A DNA stretch of 64,000 nt, taken from Owenia fusiformis (taxonomy: Eukaryota > Annelida > Polychaeta > Sabellida > Oweniidae). The notes beneath the pieces are model-generated. The model did no database searches. It was not told where the DNA came from and saw only the letters and a program-made list of their open reading frames with translations. Numbering within the stretch: position 1 is the stretch's first letter; the number at the start of each line of letters is the position of its first letter. The DNA is taken from positions 50,797,885 to 50,861,884 of the forward strand of contig CAIIXF020000001.1 in NCBI GenBank assembly GCA_903813345.2, read 5' to 3'. Shown here piece by piece: positions 46,001 to 51,225 of this stretch. Both the position numbers and the translations under genes were made by a program.

Positions 46001-47951
46001 TGTAGTAAGATCTCATAGGCTCAAAGAATAATTCACAAGATACGACACTAAATTGGAAAATTTCAAAAAAATATGACCACCTTTTAAAAATGTTCCTTAT
46101 ACAAAATGGTACCTGCTTCCCCATGCCAGATTTTGCACTTATTTTAAAGCTGGGATCTTCATCTTTCTATTTCTACTTGTTTGGTTCGAGTAAATAACCT
46201 ATAGATGCAGTTATTTGACTTTTAATACGGTGAATATTTTTCACGAGATCCGGACTCTTGTGTGTCCAAATATCATTATACTGATGACGTCACATTTCTG
46301 GAACCACGGGAGCAACATTCAGATTTGGACAGACAAGAGTCCGGCGATAAAATATCACTGTTTTGGCCTCTTATCAATGCAGAATTGCTTGAATAACGGT
46401 CATTGGTGATAAAAAAGAATAACAAGATGCTTCGAATGAGGTATGATTTGTCTCATATTTTTCCACATGCTATCTATTGCAAGACTTACGCCTGTCACAA
46501 CCGTCACCATGTTAATCAGTGTTTTTTAAGTAGCGCAAGGATCCTGCCATGACCGTGGTAGTGTTATCGTGTAAGCCTGGTATAACCGTGACAGGCTGGT
46601 ATAACCGTGACAATGTTGTATTCTATTGCAAGGCCTGTCATGACCCTGGAAGTGTTATCGTGGAAGCCTGGCGCGACCGTAGCCTTTATTGTGGTTTATA
46701 ACCGAATGTGAATATTTATGTATAGTAGTAATTTTGATTTTGACATGATTAAGGTAGTTCAACACCATGATCATAGTATTAAACTGTTTAATTGTAATGA
46801 GGATCACTTAAAATTGTTAAGGATATTCCTGGCATTAATGTCATACATATTTACTAGTCATTGCATGCAATACATTATAACGGTCATAGTAGAACTAAGC
46901 CTAAATCTCTACATTACCACCCTCATACCTGGCCTTGCAATACTATATTACATTGTCACGGTCATACCAGGCTTTGCGATCCCATAATACATTGTCATGG
47001 TCATGCCAGGTTTTCAAATACACATTGTCACGGTCAATTATAGCAATCATAAATTTCTACATCACCACTCTCATACCCGAACTTGGAATACTATATCACA
47101 TTACCATGGCGGTCATACTAAGCCTTGCAATACTATATTACATTGGCATGGTCATGCCAGGCTTTGCAATACACATTGTCACGGTTATAGCAGTCCTAAT
47201 CGTAAATTTCTACATTACCACTCTCATACCTGAACTTGCAATTCTATATTACATTGTCACGGTCATGCCAGGCTTTGCAGTACTATATTACATTGTTACG
47301 GTCATACCAAGCCTTGCAGAACTATATTACATTGTCACGGTCATGCCAGGCTTTGCAGTACTATATTACATTGTTACGGTCATACCAAGCCTTGCAGAAC
47401 TAGTCTATATTACATTGTCACGGTCATGGCAGGCATTGCAATATAATACTGCATTGTCGCGGTTATACCAGGCTTTCACGATAACATTACCACGGTCATG
47501 GCAGGATCCTTGCGCTACTTAAAAAACACTGAATAACATAGTGACGGTTACGCCAGGCGTTAGTCTTGCAACAGACAGGGTCTCTATTTTTCAGAAATGG
47601 CTCCATAATCGTCATTTTAAAATTTGAAATTTTCTGAGGTGTCTCATCTTGAGGAATATTTATTGAGCTACTGATCCTACTACAAAAGAATCTGGCCTGT
47701 CGTAAATTATGGAGATGAGAGAATCTTGAATTTGAAAAAAATTTTGAAAAAAAAATAGAATTGAAAATTTTGAAAAGAAAACTGGATTTATACATAATAC
47801 GTTCAAGGTATGGTATACAAATCGCAACGCATTGATGCACTCATGTATGTACTTACGCACTAGGCTCATGGATTAGCAGAATTCCGGCTAAATATTTACC
47901 AGTGCGATGAATACTGGAATGTAAAAATTATTACTCACCGTCGTCCGCCAT
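1858..47951 (-). CDS. AHI1: Jouberin (AHI1) orthologue, 24 coding exons, 3' end outside window
   Basis: Jouberin is a scaffold of the ciliary transition zone and basal body; the vertebrate gene is mutated in Joubert syndrome. Twenty-four exons with GT/AG borders join in phase into 989 codons without a stop. The order is a Lys/Glu-rich N-terminus (residues 1-240), a C2-like region (about 290-509), a WD40 propeller (about 540-858) and a Ser/Thr/Pro linker. Diagnostic strings shared with vertebrate AHI1 as I remember it include VRIHIVDADTGAYLEK, EELVIFNENF, RIAWAFLK, YPATLYVT, LPGQAC, SSDGTAR, HPGFVYTAQFHP and STITPCGTF. The start is the ATG at 47951 in a 13-nt first coding exon (MADD), the only ATG I found that splices in phase to exon 2. 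The C-terminal SH3 domain of vertebrate AHI1 (1196 aa in human) is not visible and should lie left of base 1. The identification rests on recalled family sequence, not on a search. Confidence 0.95.
2008..3257. other. AHI1 intron, featureless AT-rich sequence
   Basis: Between AHI1 exon 24 and the small TIR element at 3258 I see only AT-rich sequence. Short frames here have no family resemblance. Confidence 0.6.
3258..3471. mobile_element. Tc1/mariner-like miniature element with 20-bp perfect TIRs
   Basis: TA plus CAGGGTGTCAAATAAGTCCC at 3258-3279 is exactly mirrored by its reverse complement at 3450-3471. The element is 214 bp with TA at both outer ends, the target of Tc1/mariner elements. 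There is no coding capacity. It lies in the AHI1 intron between exons 23 and 24. Confidence 0.8.
4290..4831. repeat. divergent copy of the AAAATGGCNGCCA tandem repeat family
   Basis: Units of about 120 bp contain AAAATGGC(C/A)(G/A)CCA, ATGACAAGATTTATC and 'AGTTAATCAG.TCTAGAACT..ATATC', repeated at about 4330, 4440 and 4590. The run ends in a GATCAC/GACCAC-type simple array (4729-4775) and TATCCCACC.CACCATCG. The layout parallels the 7.8-10.2 kb element: tandem AAAATGGC units, then a short simple repeat, then a TATCCC end. Frames through it are repeat shadows. Confidence 0.6.
5194..33221 (-). CDS. AHI1: AHI1 exons 14-21: WD40 beta-propeller
   Basis: Exons: 33081-33221, 32579-32633, 32063-32178, 31521-31689, 30911-31052, 24222-24369, 23761-23894, 5194-5334. 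They encode residues 510-858 and a set of WD40 repeats: GH...YDLCWS..DKYLLSCSSDGTARVWD, HPGFVYTAQFHP..IVATGGYDRIIRVWD, GHRGHINSLCFE..MYSGDSVGTILVWN, a degenerate one with RRLLVHSRDNTIRMIDLR, STITPCGTFVMSGSEDFTACVWN, and a last one ending HPIMVYNYDHR. The propeller is the protein-interaction core of Jouberin. Two introns inside it are very large, 18.4 kb (5335-23760) and 6.5 kb (24370-30910), and each hosts an intronless gene on the opposite strand. Confidence 0.95.
7056..7096. repeat. (AAAT)n microsatellite with poly-A
   Basis: A run of AAAT units followed by a poly-A stretch, inside the large AHI1 intron. Confidence 0.9.
7790..10222. mobile_element. AAAATGGCGGCCATT tandem-repeat element ending in a GGAC array
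   Basis: The element begins AATCCCATCGAAC (7789-7801) and ends GTTCGATGGGATAATA (about 9130 and again 10210), a short inverted terminal match. Inside are units of about 110-140 bp with AAAATGGCGGCCATTTTTCA, AGTGTCATTAGACAGTGTGCC, ATATGAACAAAATCGCTCC and CTACTTTTCGAGTTA. These are followed by a unique tail, a GGAC tetranucleotide array and TATCCCTCCGAACTTCGTTC. Members recur inverted at 63180-64000 and, diverged, at 12790-13640 and 4290-4831. The identical 67-codon frames at 8304 and 9396 are repeat shadows. Confidence 0.8.
8122..10297. repeat. 1092-bp direct tandem duplication
   Basis: The segment 8122-9213 is followed directly by a copy at 9214-10297. Lines I compared throughout read the same, except that the GGAC array of the second copy is 12 bp shorter and one base before it differs (TTGCTCGG against TTGCCCGG). 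The unit includes four AAAATGGC repeats, the tail, the GGAC array and 70 bp of flanking sequence. Confidence 0.9.
9017..9103. repeat. (GGAC)n array with ACGT interruptions, first copy
   Basis: GGAC units interrupted by ACAGACAGAC and by the self-complementary GTACGTACAGACGTACGTAC. A shorter copy is at about 10109-10183, and an inverted, shorter CCGT version at 63228-63246. Confidence 0.9.
10381..10794. mobile_element. hairpin (foldback) element with arms of about 135 bp
   Basis: The arm 10381-10516 (containing CTAGAGTCCATTTCACTGCT) is mirrored by 10656-10794 with a few mismatches; the loop is about 140 bp. The two 65-71-codon frames here are products of the repeat. It sits inside the 4.1-kb TATAC element. 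Confidence 0.85.
12100..12520. repeat. solo diverged unit related to the 48.8-50.0 kb satellite
   Basis: Contains TGACCTTTGACCTTGAAAA, CAAAGGTCACTGAAGGTCAA, GTCAGATTTGAACTCCTGA and GTCAAATTGAAGCAAGTTAA in the same order as the 135-bp satellite units at 48.8-50.0 kb. No gene is seen. Confidence 0.6.
12790..13642. mobile_element. diverged member of the AAAATGGC/GGAC element family
   Basis: It starts near AACCCCACCGAACA (about 12818) and ends CGTTTGGTGGGATAACA (about 13621-13637), the family's inverted end motif in diverged form. Inside are NGGCAGCCATTTTGA units, GGTATTTGAGTTATC motifs and a decayed GGAC-like tail (GGACAAACGAACGGATGGAC). It is older than the 7.8-10.2 kb copy. Confidence 0.65.
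14070..14640. repeat. degenerate satellite rich in TGACCTTGACCT / AGGTCA half-sites
   Basis: Four to five diverged units share AAGGGTCACAGCAGCCCC, CCAAATACCTAGATATTGAC and GACCTTGACCTCAGGTCA. Many TGACCTTGA strings (reverse complement TCAAGGTCA) and AGGTCA motifs occur in about 550 bp. The 103-codon frame at 14017 is a shadow. The array lies 0.6-1.1 kb upstream of the nested acyl-CoA synthetase-like gene. Confidence 0.75.
14834..15113. mobile_element. 280-bp hairpin element just upstream of the nested synthetase gene
   Basis: AAGGGTTGATCATAAATTT at 14835 pairs with AAATTTATGACCAATCCTCTT at 15087-15107. The inverted match continues inward through GAAATTTTCATATAATGTGC / GCACATTATGTGAAAATTTC to the middle. 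Its outer end is about 85 bp from the synthetase ATG, so it may contribute to promoter or 5' UTR sequence. Confidence 0.8.
15187..15196 (+). promoter_or_regulatory. possible splice acceptor abutting the synthetase start codon
   Basis: ATCTTTACAG ends exactly one base before the ATG at 15197, preceded by an AT-rich tract with TACTAATAT-like branch-point candidates. It would fit a 5' UTR intron upstream of an otherwise intronless coding sequence. Confidence 0.4.
15197..16933 (+). CDS. AMP-forming acyl-CoA synthetase-like enzyme (ANL superfamily), intronless
   Basis: The 578-residue product has the ANL (acyl-CoA synthetase / NRPS adenylation / luciferase) layout. The phosphate-binding loop LLTSGSTGKPK is at 221-231, the YGATE motif at 366-370, the TGD ATP-ribose aspartate at 448-450, the hinge GRKNEFIKRG at 464-473 and the C-terminal catalytic lysine in NGKIDR at 560-565 (K562). 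Such enzymes activate a carboxylate with ATP and usually pass it to CoA; the substrate cannot be read from sequence. Length is normal for the family. There is no signal peptide, and it ends KYLKL, not a clear SKL peroxisomal signal. The gene is intronless inside the large AHI1 intron on the opposite strand. TCTTTACAG lies directly before the ATG and resembles a splice acceptor, so an upstream 5' UTR exon is possible. It could be a retrogene or anciently transferred. Confidence 0.92.
   Translation: MEYVEAHDSILQPIKEPLSQSYIKAATSHQPDNRTLLDYMREQKDNEKEAVVFIGSDGNRSDVLTFKDWAESSQDLAVSLSMLGLRPNDFMGIMGPNCRELVCSFGAALNLSAVPVFLSFNLVSGEDLVRHVKECNIRAIIVDINEAPKKDIVLKVFAKVLRGEIDDEIPSLRHVIVVTNDEVPKGAINYKSLMGRKSEEDKLQIADYTKGVTSESPLCVLLTSGSTGKPKYCILPQRAAQVQIYAGLRVGLVEGDRCFNDRPMSWVGGLANLLATLIHKVTTVTVNANYAAGEVEKILRIIQDEKLALAVMLPYMMRDVLQLDDDIYSKYRLSTLKTVPTGGQRIDPQMVEEFKSKTGTNVIVLYGATEMSAVISCLFPKGNFTKQHQTVGYPLPHVEICIQLEDGSIPPVNTLGEICVRGLPIFSRYLNNEARTNKVIGSDGSYHTGDIGTITPYGYITIAGRKNEFIKRGTVIVQPSSIEEEIRKHPDVQQVQVVGVPDPRLYEEVCACIIPHNGKALTRDNMKQWCASIFGDITADGISNAPRYYMILDKFPLTSNGKIDRITLKEEAKKYLKL
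16937..17465. mobile_element. TTAA-flanked miniature element directly after the synthetase stop codon
   Basis: TTAA at 16937-16940 and 17462-17465 flank a 521-bp element with inverted ends AGGGACATTCCTGGCCAG and CTGGCAAGGAATACACCT. Longer internal inverted similarity (TCACTCAGGAAGTGATGT / ACATCACTTCCTGAGTGA) is present. TTAA target duplication is the piggyBac signature. The element begins three bases after the stop and carries AATAAA at 17222-17227, so it probably supplies the gene's 3' UTR and poly(A) signal. Confidence 0.75.
17755..17865. repeat. short tandem repeat of GTATACAACTCCTGGGNAGC
   Basis: Five diverged units of about 25 bp (TATACAACTCTTGAGAACG, TATACAACTCCTGGATAGC and so on). Confidence 0.75.
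17905..18052. mobile_element. 150-bp palindromic hairpin
   Basis: ATATAATGGTTGATTCTGTATATCG pairs with its inverted copy (CGATATACGGAATCAACCATTATAT, pairing up to about 18050), and inner ATGATATATTCACTCG pairs with CGTGAATATATCAT. The arms meet at a central CCCTTCAG. It may be a foldback miniature element. Confidence 0.7.
18575..18710. repeat. dispersed TIR repeat, 'AACCTGTAAAGT.GAAC' family
   Basis: GAAACCTGTAAAGTAGAACA at the left is inverted at the right as GTATTCCACTTATACAGGTTT. A better preserved copy is at 59333-59500. It resembles pogo/Tigger-type ends by its general form only. Confidence 0.6.
20503..22510. mobile_element. 2-kb TIR element flanked by GATGC, carrying CGGTAG satellite arrays
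   Basis: CATACCTGCCAACCTA at 20503-20518 is perfectly inverted at 22495-22510, with GATGC directly outside both ends (20498-20502, 22511-22515), a likely 5-bp target duplication. Next to each end lies an array of CGGTAG(A/T)TTTT units of about 20-40 bp (20530-21155 and 22205-22497), in the same orientation on both sides. The 1-kb middle is unique AT-rich sequence with no transposase. Confidence 0.8.
25048..25499. mobile_element. miniature element with 21-bp perfect TIRs
   Basis: GACTAGTCTCGGTTTGGAGA(A) at 25048-25068 is exactly inverted at 25479-25499. Subterminal inverted bits (CAGTCTACTGCACG, GCGCAGTAGACTG) and a repeated internal segment (TTTAAATGTCCTCTTTTGAA, at least three times) are present. 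It has no coding capacity. Confidence 0.8.
25575..25887. mobile_element. mariner-like miniature element, diverged copy
   Basis: It shares ACATTGAAAAATAGGCAATGGT, TAAAACAAGC and ATGTTTATGATAAT segments with the better copy at 60640-60995 and ends TGGAACACCCTGTA. The left end is not clear. Confidence 0.5.
26597..27772 (+). CDS. divergent rhodopsin-type seven-transmembrane receptor-like protein, intronless
   Basis: The 391-residue product has an N-terminal tail with N-glycosylation sequons (NSS at 11, NFT 22, NAS 40, NET 47, NGT 51) and seven hydrophobic segments at about 66-90, 101-124, 130-153, 170-192, 200-223, 291-315 and 334-356. Class-A landmarks are present in altered form: NLTIAN in TM2, TRLKRLSNPY after TM3 where DRY...P is usual, and YNIYPF in TM7 where NPxxY is usual. 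The short second extracellular loop has no cysteine and TM6 lacks CWxP. A Cys cluster near 366-372 could be palmitoylated. No ligand can be proposed. It is intronless inside an AHI1 intron, opposite strand. GAGAAATGAGTGG precedes the chosen ATG after in-frame stops. It could be lineage-expanded or fast evolving. Confidence 0.75.
   Translation: MSGNVEELKTNSSVDDVSEFTNFTMDRNNTSFFRDNVLQNASNLGLNETLNGTLDGMMQRSFQMKYGFIYILVFGSLGLYVNTNWLYCVYKVKSIHTRDNIFHINLTIANMVAMMRMMTISTLVSCKQHQLSILLGKVEVDVTILTLLCIIGMTRLKRLSNPYMRIPKRMLWCISFLPWALSGCITILVMFIPKSPLRIQWPAVGINSLIMLSIYGKMIYVLCKKNTSINPVSNISQGEVSFNSNYEVFITPPLSEVTTCNRAKKYIVENKRNRANATSDASLKLKNEYKRIMVNSLILLVTFLLIFCSFSILVWSRPLYKKFVSYTEIPEEVNWIHATLLLIAYNIYPFISFLKVEKLNKKLRDCYCGHTCWVLGLNDTTTTVEMSQIHI
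28486..28491 (+). terminator. candidate poly(A) signal for the receptor-like gene
   Basis: AATAAA about 714 bp after the stop codon, followed by a GT-rich stretch (GAAGGTGTTGTC). Nearer canonical signals were not noticed. Confidence 0.4.
31826..32028. mobile_element. ATGTCACCACC-type miniature element copy
   Basis: It starts ACAAGGCATGCAAAATGTCAC and ends TATGTCACCACTTTTGGTGG/TTACAT, the same ends as the copies at 36525, 37017, 38170 and 48640-50190. It lies between AHI1 exons 16 and 17. Confidence 0.7.
33294..34073. mobile_element. 780-bp foldback element with arms of about 340 bp
   Basis: The arm 33294-33634 is inverted at 33731-34073 with only scattered mismatches, around a loop of about 96 bp. 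The ends read CACCCTATGCAGACAGAGCC. The two 63-codon frames at 33298 and 33876 are mirror images from the two arms. It lies in the AHI1 intron between exons 13 and 14. A short match (CACCCTATGCAGACTGTG) occurs alone at 58356. Confidence 0.9.
34393..37002 (-). CDS. AHI1: AHI1 exons 9-13: C2-like domain region
   Basis: Exons: 36771-37002, 36156-36251, 35741-35834, 35349-35444, 34393-34688. They encode residues 239-509. An acidic stretch (DEVEEGDPEANAEANTEDQP) precedes a beta-rich segment starting LVRIHIVDADTG and including VTSYYEARNE, ILPVMTQPFDFK, WEELVIFNENF, IIFFEILDFV, GGWHRIAWAFLK, RLQLF and YPATLYV. This is the most conserved pre-WD40 part of Jouberin; its strand pattern and the WEE.(I/V)FNENF motif suggest a C2-type beta-sandwich, as in other transition-zone proteins. 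That fold assignment is inference. Exon borders are consensus (GTAAGT, GTAACA, GTATGA donors) and all phases agree. Confidence 0.92.
36525..36700. mobile_element. ATGTCACCACC-type miniature element copy
   Basis: ACAAGGCATTAAAATGACAAAATGTCACAACC at the left, AACACCATCCACAAAAAAGT and GACAATGTCACCACTTCTCC at the right. It lies about 70 bp from the donor of AHI1 exon 9. Confidence 0.7.
37015..37130. mobile_element. ATGTCACCACC-type element fragment adjoining an AHI1 splice acceptor
   Basis: AAAGGCATTAACATGCAAAA with TGTCACCATCTGCC and AACACCATCCTCAAAAAAAG starts 13 bp from the acceptor side of exon 9 (exon right edge 37002). The right end is lost. Confidence 0.65.
37692..47951 (-). CDS. AHI1: AHI1 exons 1-8: basic, acidic-patched N-terminal region
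   Basis: Exons in transcript order: 47939-47951, 40784-40861, 40256-40328, 39829-39892, 39284-39419, 38882-39023, 38221-38320, 37692-37800. Each has AG before and GT after on the minus strand and the phases agree. The encoded segment (residues 1-238) is Lys/Arg-rich with Asp/Glu clusters (PRKHKRIKSGQKKIKDDE, KKKQPDV, KKSKKTKRKKKK), as in the poorly conserved N-terminus of animal Jouberins. For exon 6 I chose the donor AG/GTCGGT at 38882; the neighbouring CG/GTATAT site four bases on would shift the frame and meet a stop in exon 7. Exon 5 uses a weak donor (AG/GTCAGC). The first intron is 7.1 kb, so an extra small 5' exon could be missed. Confidence 0.85.
38165..38217. mobile_element. ATGTCACCACC-type element left end adjoining an AHI1 donor
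   Basis: AACAAGGCAAGGCAAAATGTCACCACCTCCCATTTG ends within a few bases of the exon 7 donor (exon left edge 38221). Only the left end is present. Confidence 0.6.
41835..41975. repeat. CTCTG pentanucleotide-type array
   Basis: Irregular CTCTG/CTCTGCTATG units. Frames on both strands here are low-complexity shadows. Confidence 0.85.
42440..42612. repeat. 60-bp tandem repeat, three copies
   Basis: ACTCAAAGAGTGCTCTCACT followed by CAATGAGCTACACTGTCTCC is repeated in tandem three times with single-base changes; looser versions lie at 42110-42240. Confidence 0.85.
43600..45180. repeat. diverged 300-350-bp tandem repeats with poly-C tracts
   Basis: A unit with CTCATAC.CTTTGAAAGT, CCCAGAAAGCACCAAATAGC, AATTGTAAAATTTTCTAGGG and CAGACATCATCAAATAGC recurs at about 43730, 44060, 44385, 44445 and 44890. 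Between units are runs of 8-13 cytosines (for example 43960-44030 and 44330-44342). No coding frame is supported. Confidence 0.75.
44744..44885. repeat. dispersed repeat, inverted partner at 56340-56500
   Basis: GGCGTACCAGATGGTTCCAA, ATACAAGCAAATTTCAAAAT and ACCCCCCTGAATGCTCG match, inverted, the segment 56340-56500 in a DDOST intron (CATCTGGTACGCCTGTGCG, GAGTGTTCAGGGGGGTC). Confidence 0.7.
46478..47570. mobile_element. 1.09-kb foldback element with an internal 39-bp satellite
   Basis: About 130 bp at the left (46478-46607, containing TTTTTTAAGTAGCGCAAGGA) is inverted at the right (47442-47570). Between them, and continuing the same theme, are tandem units such as ACATTGTCACGGTCATGCCA plus GGCTTTGCAGTACTATATT, period 39 bp where regular (47244, 47283, 47322). 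The 195-codon frame at 46935 with a 13-residue period is a repeat product. Confidence 0.85.
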
Positions 47952-48010
47952 ATTTGTTTATGAATGGAAACGAAGATTTGCCTGATTCTGATTGGTCAAA
48001 AAGTATGAAT
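47952..48010 (-). promoter_or_regulatory. AHI1: putative AHI1 proximal promoter with CCAAT box
   Basis: Reading the minus strand, CCAAT at 47995-47991 lies 40 bp upstream of the AHI1 start codon. No TATA box is apparent and I found no RFX X-box. The transcription start is inferred only from this position. Confidence 0.35.
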
Positions 48011-48639
48011 TGAAAATGGAGGGAATTTCAAAATTTACATTAGCTCGGTTTCAAAAACTTACTGAACACGGCAATCAATAAGATTTTACCCTTTTTGTCC
48101 TATAGTGTATAATAATCATTTCTATACAAGGGAAAAGATCCGACTGCCATGACTGGTGATCTACCAAACCAAAGGTTCTCAAGTGGGGAATAAGAGAGCA
48201 GAGGGAGGGGGACGGCGGGGGGGGGGACGGGTGTACATCAATAAATCAAACATAAAGGTACCCCCTTCTGAATGATAACTTAAATGTATGTGCTCATAAT
48301 TTCCAGTTAGGCCATTGAAATAGTAATTTTCTTCAGTCATCAGATCATTTTTTGTTTGAATCCGAATAGATAACAAGACATTTTAATTGAAGTCTCAATA
48401 AAAAATTAAATGCTAAAATAATCCGTTTTGTAAAACATTCAAATGTGCCATCTTAAATTATGACATCCCAATGGCACTATCTCATTTGCATATTCACATT
48501 TTTTCAAAAAAATTCAAGTATGGGCCTAGCCCTTCAAAATGATATGTGATAATTTATCGTGCCTTGCTTCCTTTTCTTGCTTCTAGATTCATGTACATTT
48601 TATTTTTTCATTTTTCCCAAAAGTGACTAGTCTTCCGGG

Positions 48640-50190
48640 AGTTAACATGCAAAATGTTACACCTGCCATTTGTTACAGACACTGGCTACCATCCACAAAA
48701 AAATTAGAGACTATTAACAATATTTCACCACATCTGGGGGTGACATAATTATATATACAAGGCATTAACATGACAAAATGTCACCACCTAAAACAATTTG
48801 GTCAATTTAAAGCAAGTTGAAAAATACCTTTTGACCTTGAGAAGGTCATTGAAGGTCAAAGGTCAAATCTAAAGTCAGATTTGAACTTCTGAGAACTTGT
48901 AAAGTCAAATTTGAACTTTTGAAAAGATGTAGATGATTTTGAAAAAAAAATTTGGTCAATTTGAAGCAAGTTGAAAACAGACCTTTTTGACCTTTTTTGA
49001 CCTTGAGAAGGTCATTAAAGGTCAAATGTCAAATCTAAAGTCAGATTTGAATTTCTGAGAACATGTAGATGATTTTGAAAAAAAAAATTAGTCAATTTGA
49101 AGCAAGTTGAAAAAGACCTTTTTGATCTTTTTTGACCTTGAGAAGGTCATTGAAGGTCAAATGTCAAATCTAAAGTCATATTTGAATTTCTGAGAACATG
49201 TAGATGACCTTGAAAAAAAAATTTAGTCAATTTGAAGCAAGATGAAAAAATACCTTTTTGACCCTTTTTGACATTGATAAGGTCATTGAAGGTCAAATGT
49301 CAAATCTAAAGTCAGATTTGAATTTCTGAGAACATGTAGATGATTTTGAAAAAAAATTTAGTCAATTTAAAGCAAGTTGAAAAAAGACCTTTTTGACCTT
49401 TTTTGACTTTGAGAAGGTCAAATGTCAAATCTAGTCAGATTTGAATTTCTGAGAACATGTAGATGATTTTGAAAAAAAAATTTAGTCAATTTGAAGCAAG
49501 TTGAAAAAAGACCTTTTTGACCTTTTTTGACTTTGAGAAGGTCATTGAAGGTCAAATGTCAAATCTTAAGTCAACTCTAAAGTCAGATTTGAATTTCTGA
49601 GAACACGTAGATGATTTTGAAAAAAAATTTTAGTCAATTTGAAGCAAGTTGAAAACAGACCTTTTTGACCTTTTTTGACCTTGAGAAGGTCAAATGTCAA
49701 ATCTTAAGTCAGATTTGAATTTCTGAGAACACGTAGATGATTTTGAAAAATTTTTTAGTCAATTTGAAGCAAGTTGAAAACAGACCTTTTTGACCTTTTT
49801 TGACCTTGAGAAGGTCAAATGTCAAATCTATAGTCAGATTTGAAGGTCAAATGTCCAATCTAAAGTCAGATTTGAATTTCTGAGAACATGTAGATGATTT
49901 TGAAAAAAAATTTAGTCAATGTGAAGCAAGTTGAAAAAAGACCTTTTTGACCTTGAGAAGGTCATTGAAGGTCAAATGTCAAATCTAAAGTCAGATTTGA
50001 ACTTCTGAGAACATGTAGATGATTTAGAAAAAAATTGAAGTCAGTCTAAACAGTATTTGTTAAGTTATAGGAAGTTGTTAGAAATTGTTACAGACGCCGG
50101 ACGCCAACCTCCAACCACCAACCACCAACCGCCGTCGCAAAAAAACGGAGACCATAACAATATGTCACCACTTTTGGTGGTGACATAACT
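48640..50190. mobile_element. ATGTCACCACC-type TIR element carrying a 135-bp satellite
   Basis: A short copy (48640-48755) is followed by a second left end (ACAAGGCATTAACATGACAA at 48761) and then nine satellite units. The right end at 50100-50190 reads CGGACGCCAACCTCCAACCA and CACCACTTTTGGTGGTGACAT. The same end sequences occur without satellite at 31826 and 36525. It lies in the AHI1-DDOST intergenic stretch. Confidence 0.75.
48801..50040. repeat. 135-bp satellite, nine units, with AGGTCA motifs
   Basis: GTCAATTTGAAGCAAGTTGA recurs at 48801, 48955, 49091, 49226, 49361, 49485, 49633, 49758 and 49915. Each unit includes TTTTTGACCTTGAGAAGGTC, usually ATTGAAGGTCAAATGTCAAA, and GTCAGATTTGAATTTCTGAG. 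Units differ by small indels. Confidence 0.9.
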
Positions 50191-51225
50191 AGTATATTAT
50201 ATTTGGTGAATTTTGCATTCCTAGGACAGAATGTCAGTATAAACGTTTGTACACCGTTCCGTCTGATGCGTGATGAATTTCACCATATTGAATGGCCTAT
50301 CATTATCTCTTTCTTAATTAAAACTAGCAGCAATGTTTATCATCAATCGCCAGCTCTATTTAGTCATCTTTAGGTTATTCTCTCTTTTTGTTTTAGTCTA
50401 CTTACCCTATTTCAAGTCTTTAAATTTGTGATTTCACACTATGATAGGGATCTACTGAGACTCCTCCAAACATCATTATATTTTCCAAATGACAATGCTG
50501 TTTGATAATCCATTTTTGTAAGCAATAAGGAAATAACAAGGGCATTTTTTCTATTTTCATTTCATCATCATTTTTATTTCATGTATTTCAACAGAAGATA
50601 TATTTTAACAAAACACATGGTATTACCATACCAATTCAAACATACATAATCTACAATTTCATAATGTATTAAAGTATAAAACATGTTTTCACTAATATTT
50701 TACAAACACATATACTAAGTAAATGGAAAGGCGTCCTCTACATGAGAACTTTGACCTTGAACTTTGGCTCCTTTTGGTTTTGGATGATAATGTTCCTCTT
50801 TTGGGAATGGGGTATTGTGGCCATGTTCTTCAGTCTGGTAAGTGCGATTTCTCTAGTCCATTAAGTAATTCAATTATTTCTCTTTTTCTTTATGATTGAA
50901 TTTGTGTGTATTGAAGTTCACAATGCACCCAATCATGAATCACATTTTATGATTTATACTTTACTGTTCAATAAACTGTTAATAAATTAATTGTGATTAT
51001 GCAACATGAAATGTGAAAAATGATATGAATATGACTTCATGAAGACTTGATGTGACCTAATGTGTACGCTTATCAGATAACCAAGTTTATTCATGTGCTG
51101 CATTTCCCTTCTACTTCAGTAATTCAATCGAAGGAACAGATAACACTTCTATGAAACAATCAGATTATAACCATCCTTGATGTTATATAGGGCAGTTGTT
51201 GAAATGATGATGTGAAATAATTGTC
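50190..51225. other. DDOST 3' flank and 3' UTR
   Basis: No coding sequence is recognised. On the minus strand AATAAA at 51091-51086, 135 bp after the DDOST stop, is the nearest poly(A) signal candidate; another is at 50578-50573. Confidence 0.5.
51086..51091 (-). terminator. DDOST: candidate DDOST poly(A) signal
   Basis: AATAAA on the minus strand 135 bp beyond the stop codon. Confidence 0.4.

Larger units (their letters stand above)
40862..47938. other. AHI1 first intron (7.1 kb), repeat-rich
   Basis: It contains a possible recursive splice site (41497/41498), the possible solo LTR with CTCTG repeats (41541-43587), poly-C repeats (43600-45180), and the foldback at 46478-47570. From 45180 to 46470 I see no gene; there is only a short inverted repeat around a TGACGTCA motif (46246-46344). 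Confidence 0.7.

Noticed and set aside
46935-47522. 195-codon plus-strand frame with a hydrophobic 13-residue repeat
   Set aside because: It runs through the 39-bp satellite of the foldback element; the period is a multiple of three, which explains the open frame.
48801-50040. CRISPR-like regular spacing in the 135-bp array
   Set aside because: The units are tandem without unique spacers, and the genome is eukaryotic.
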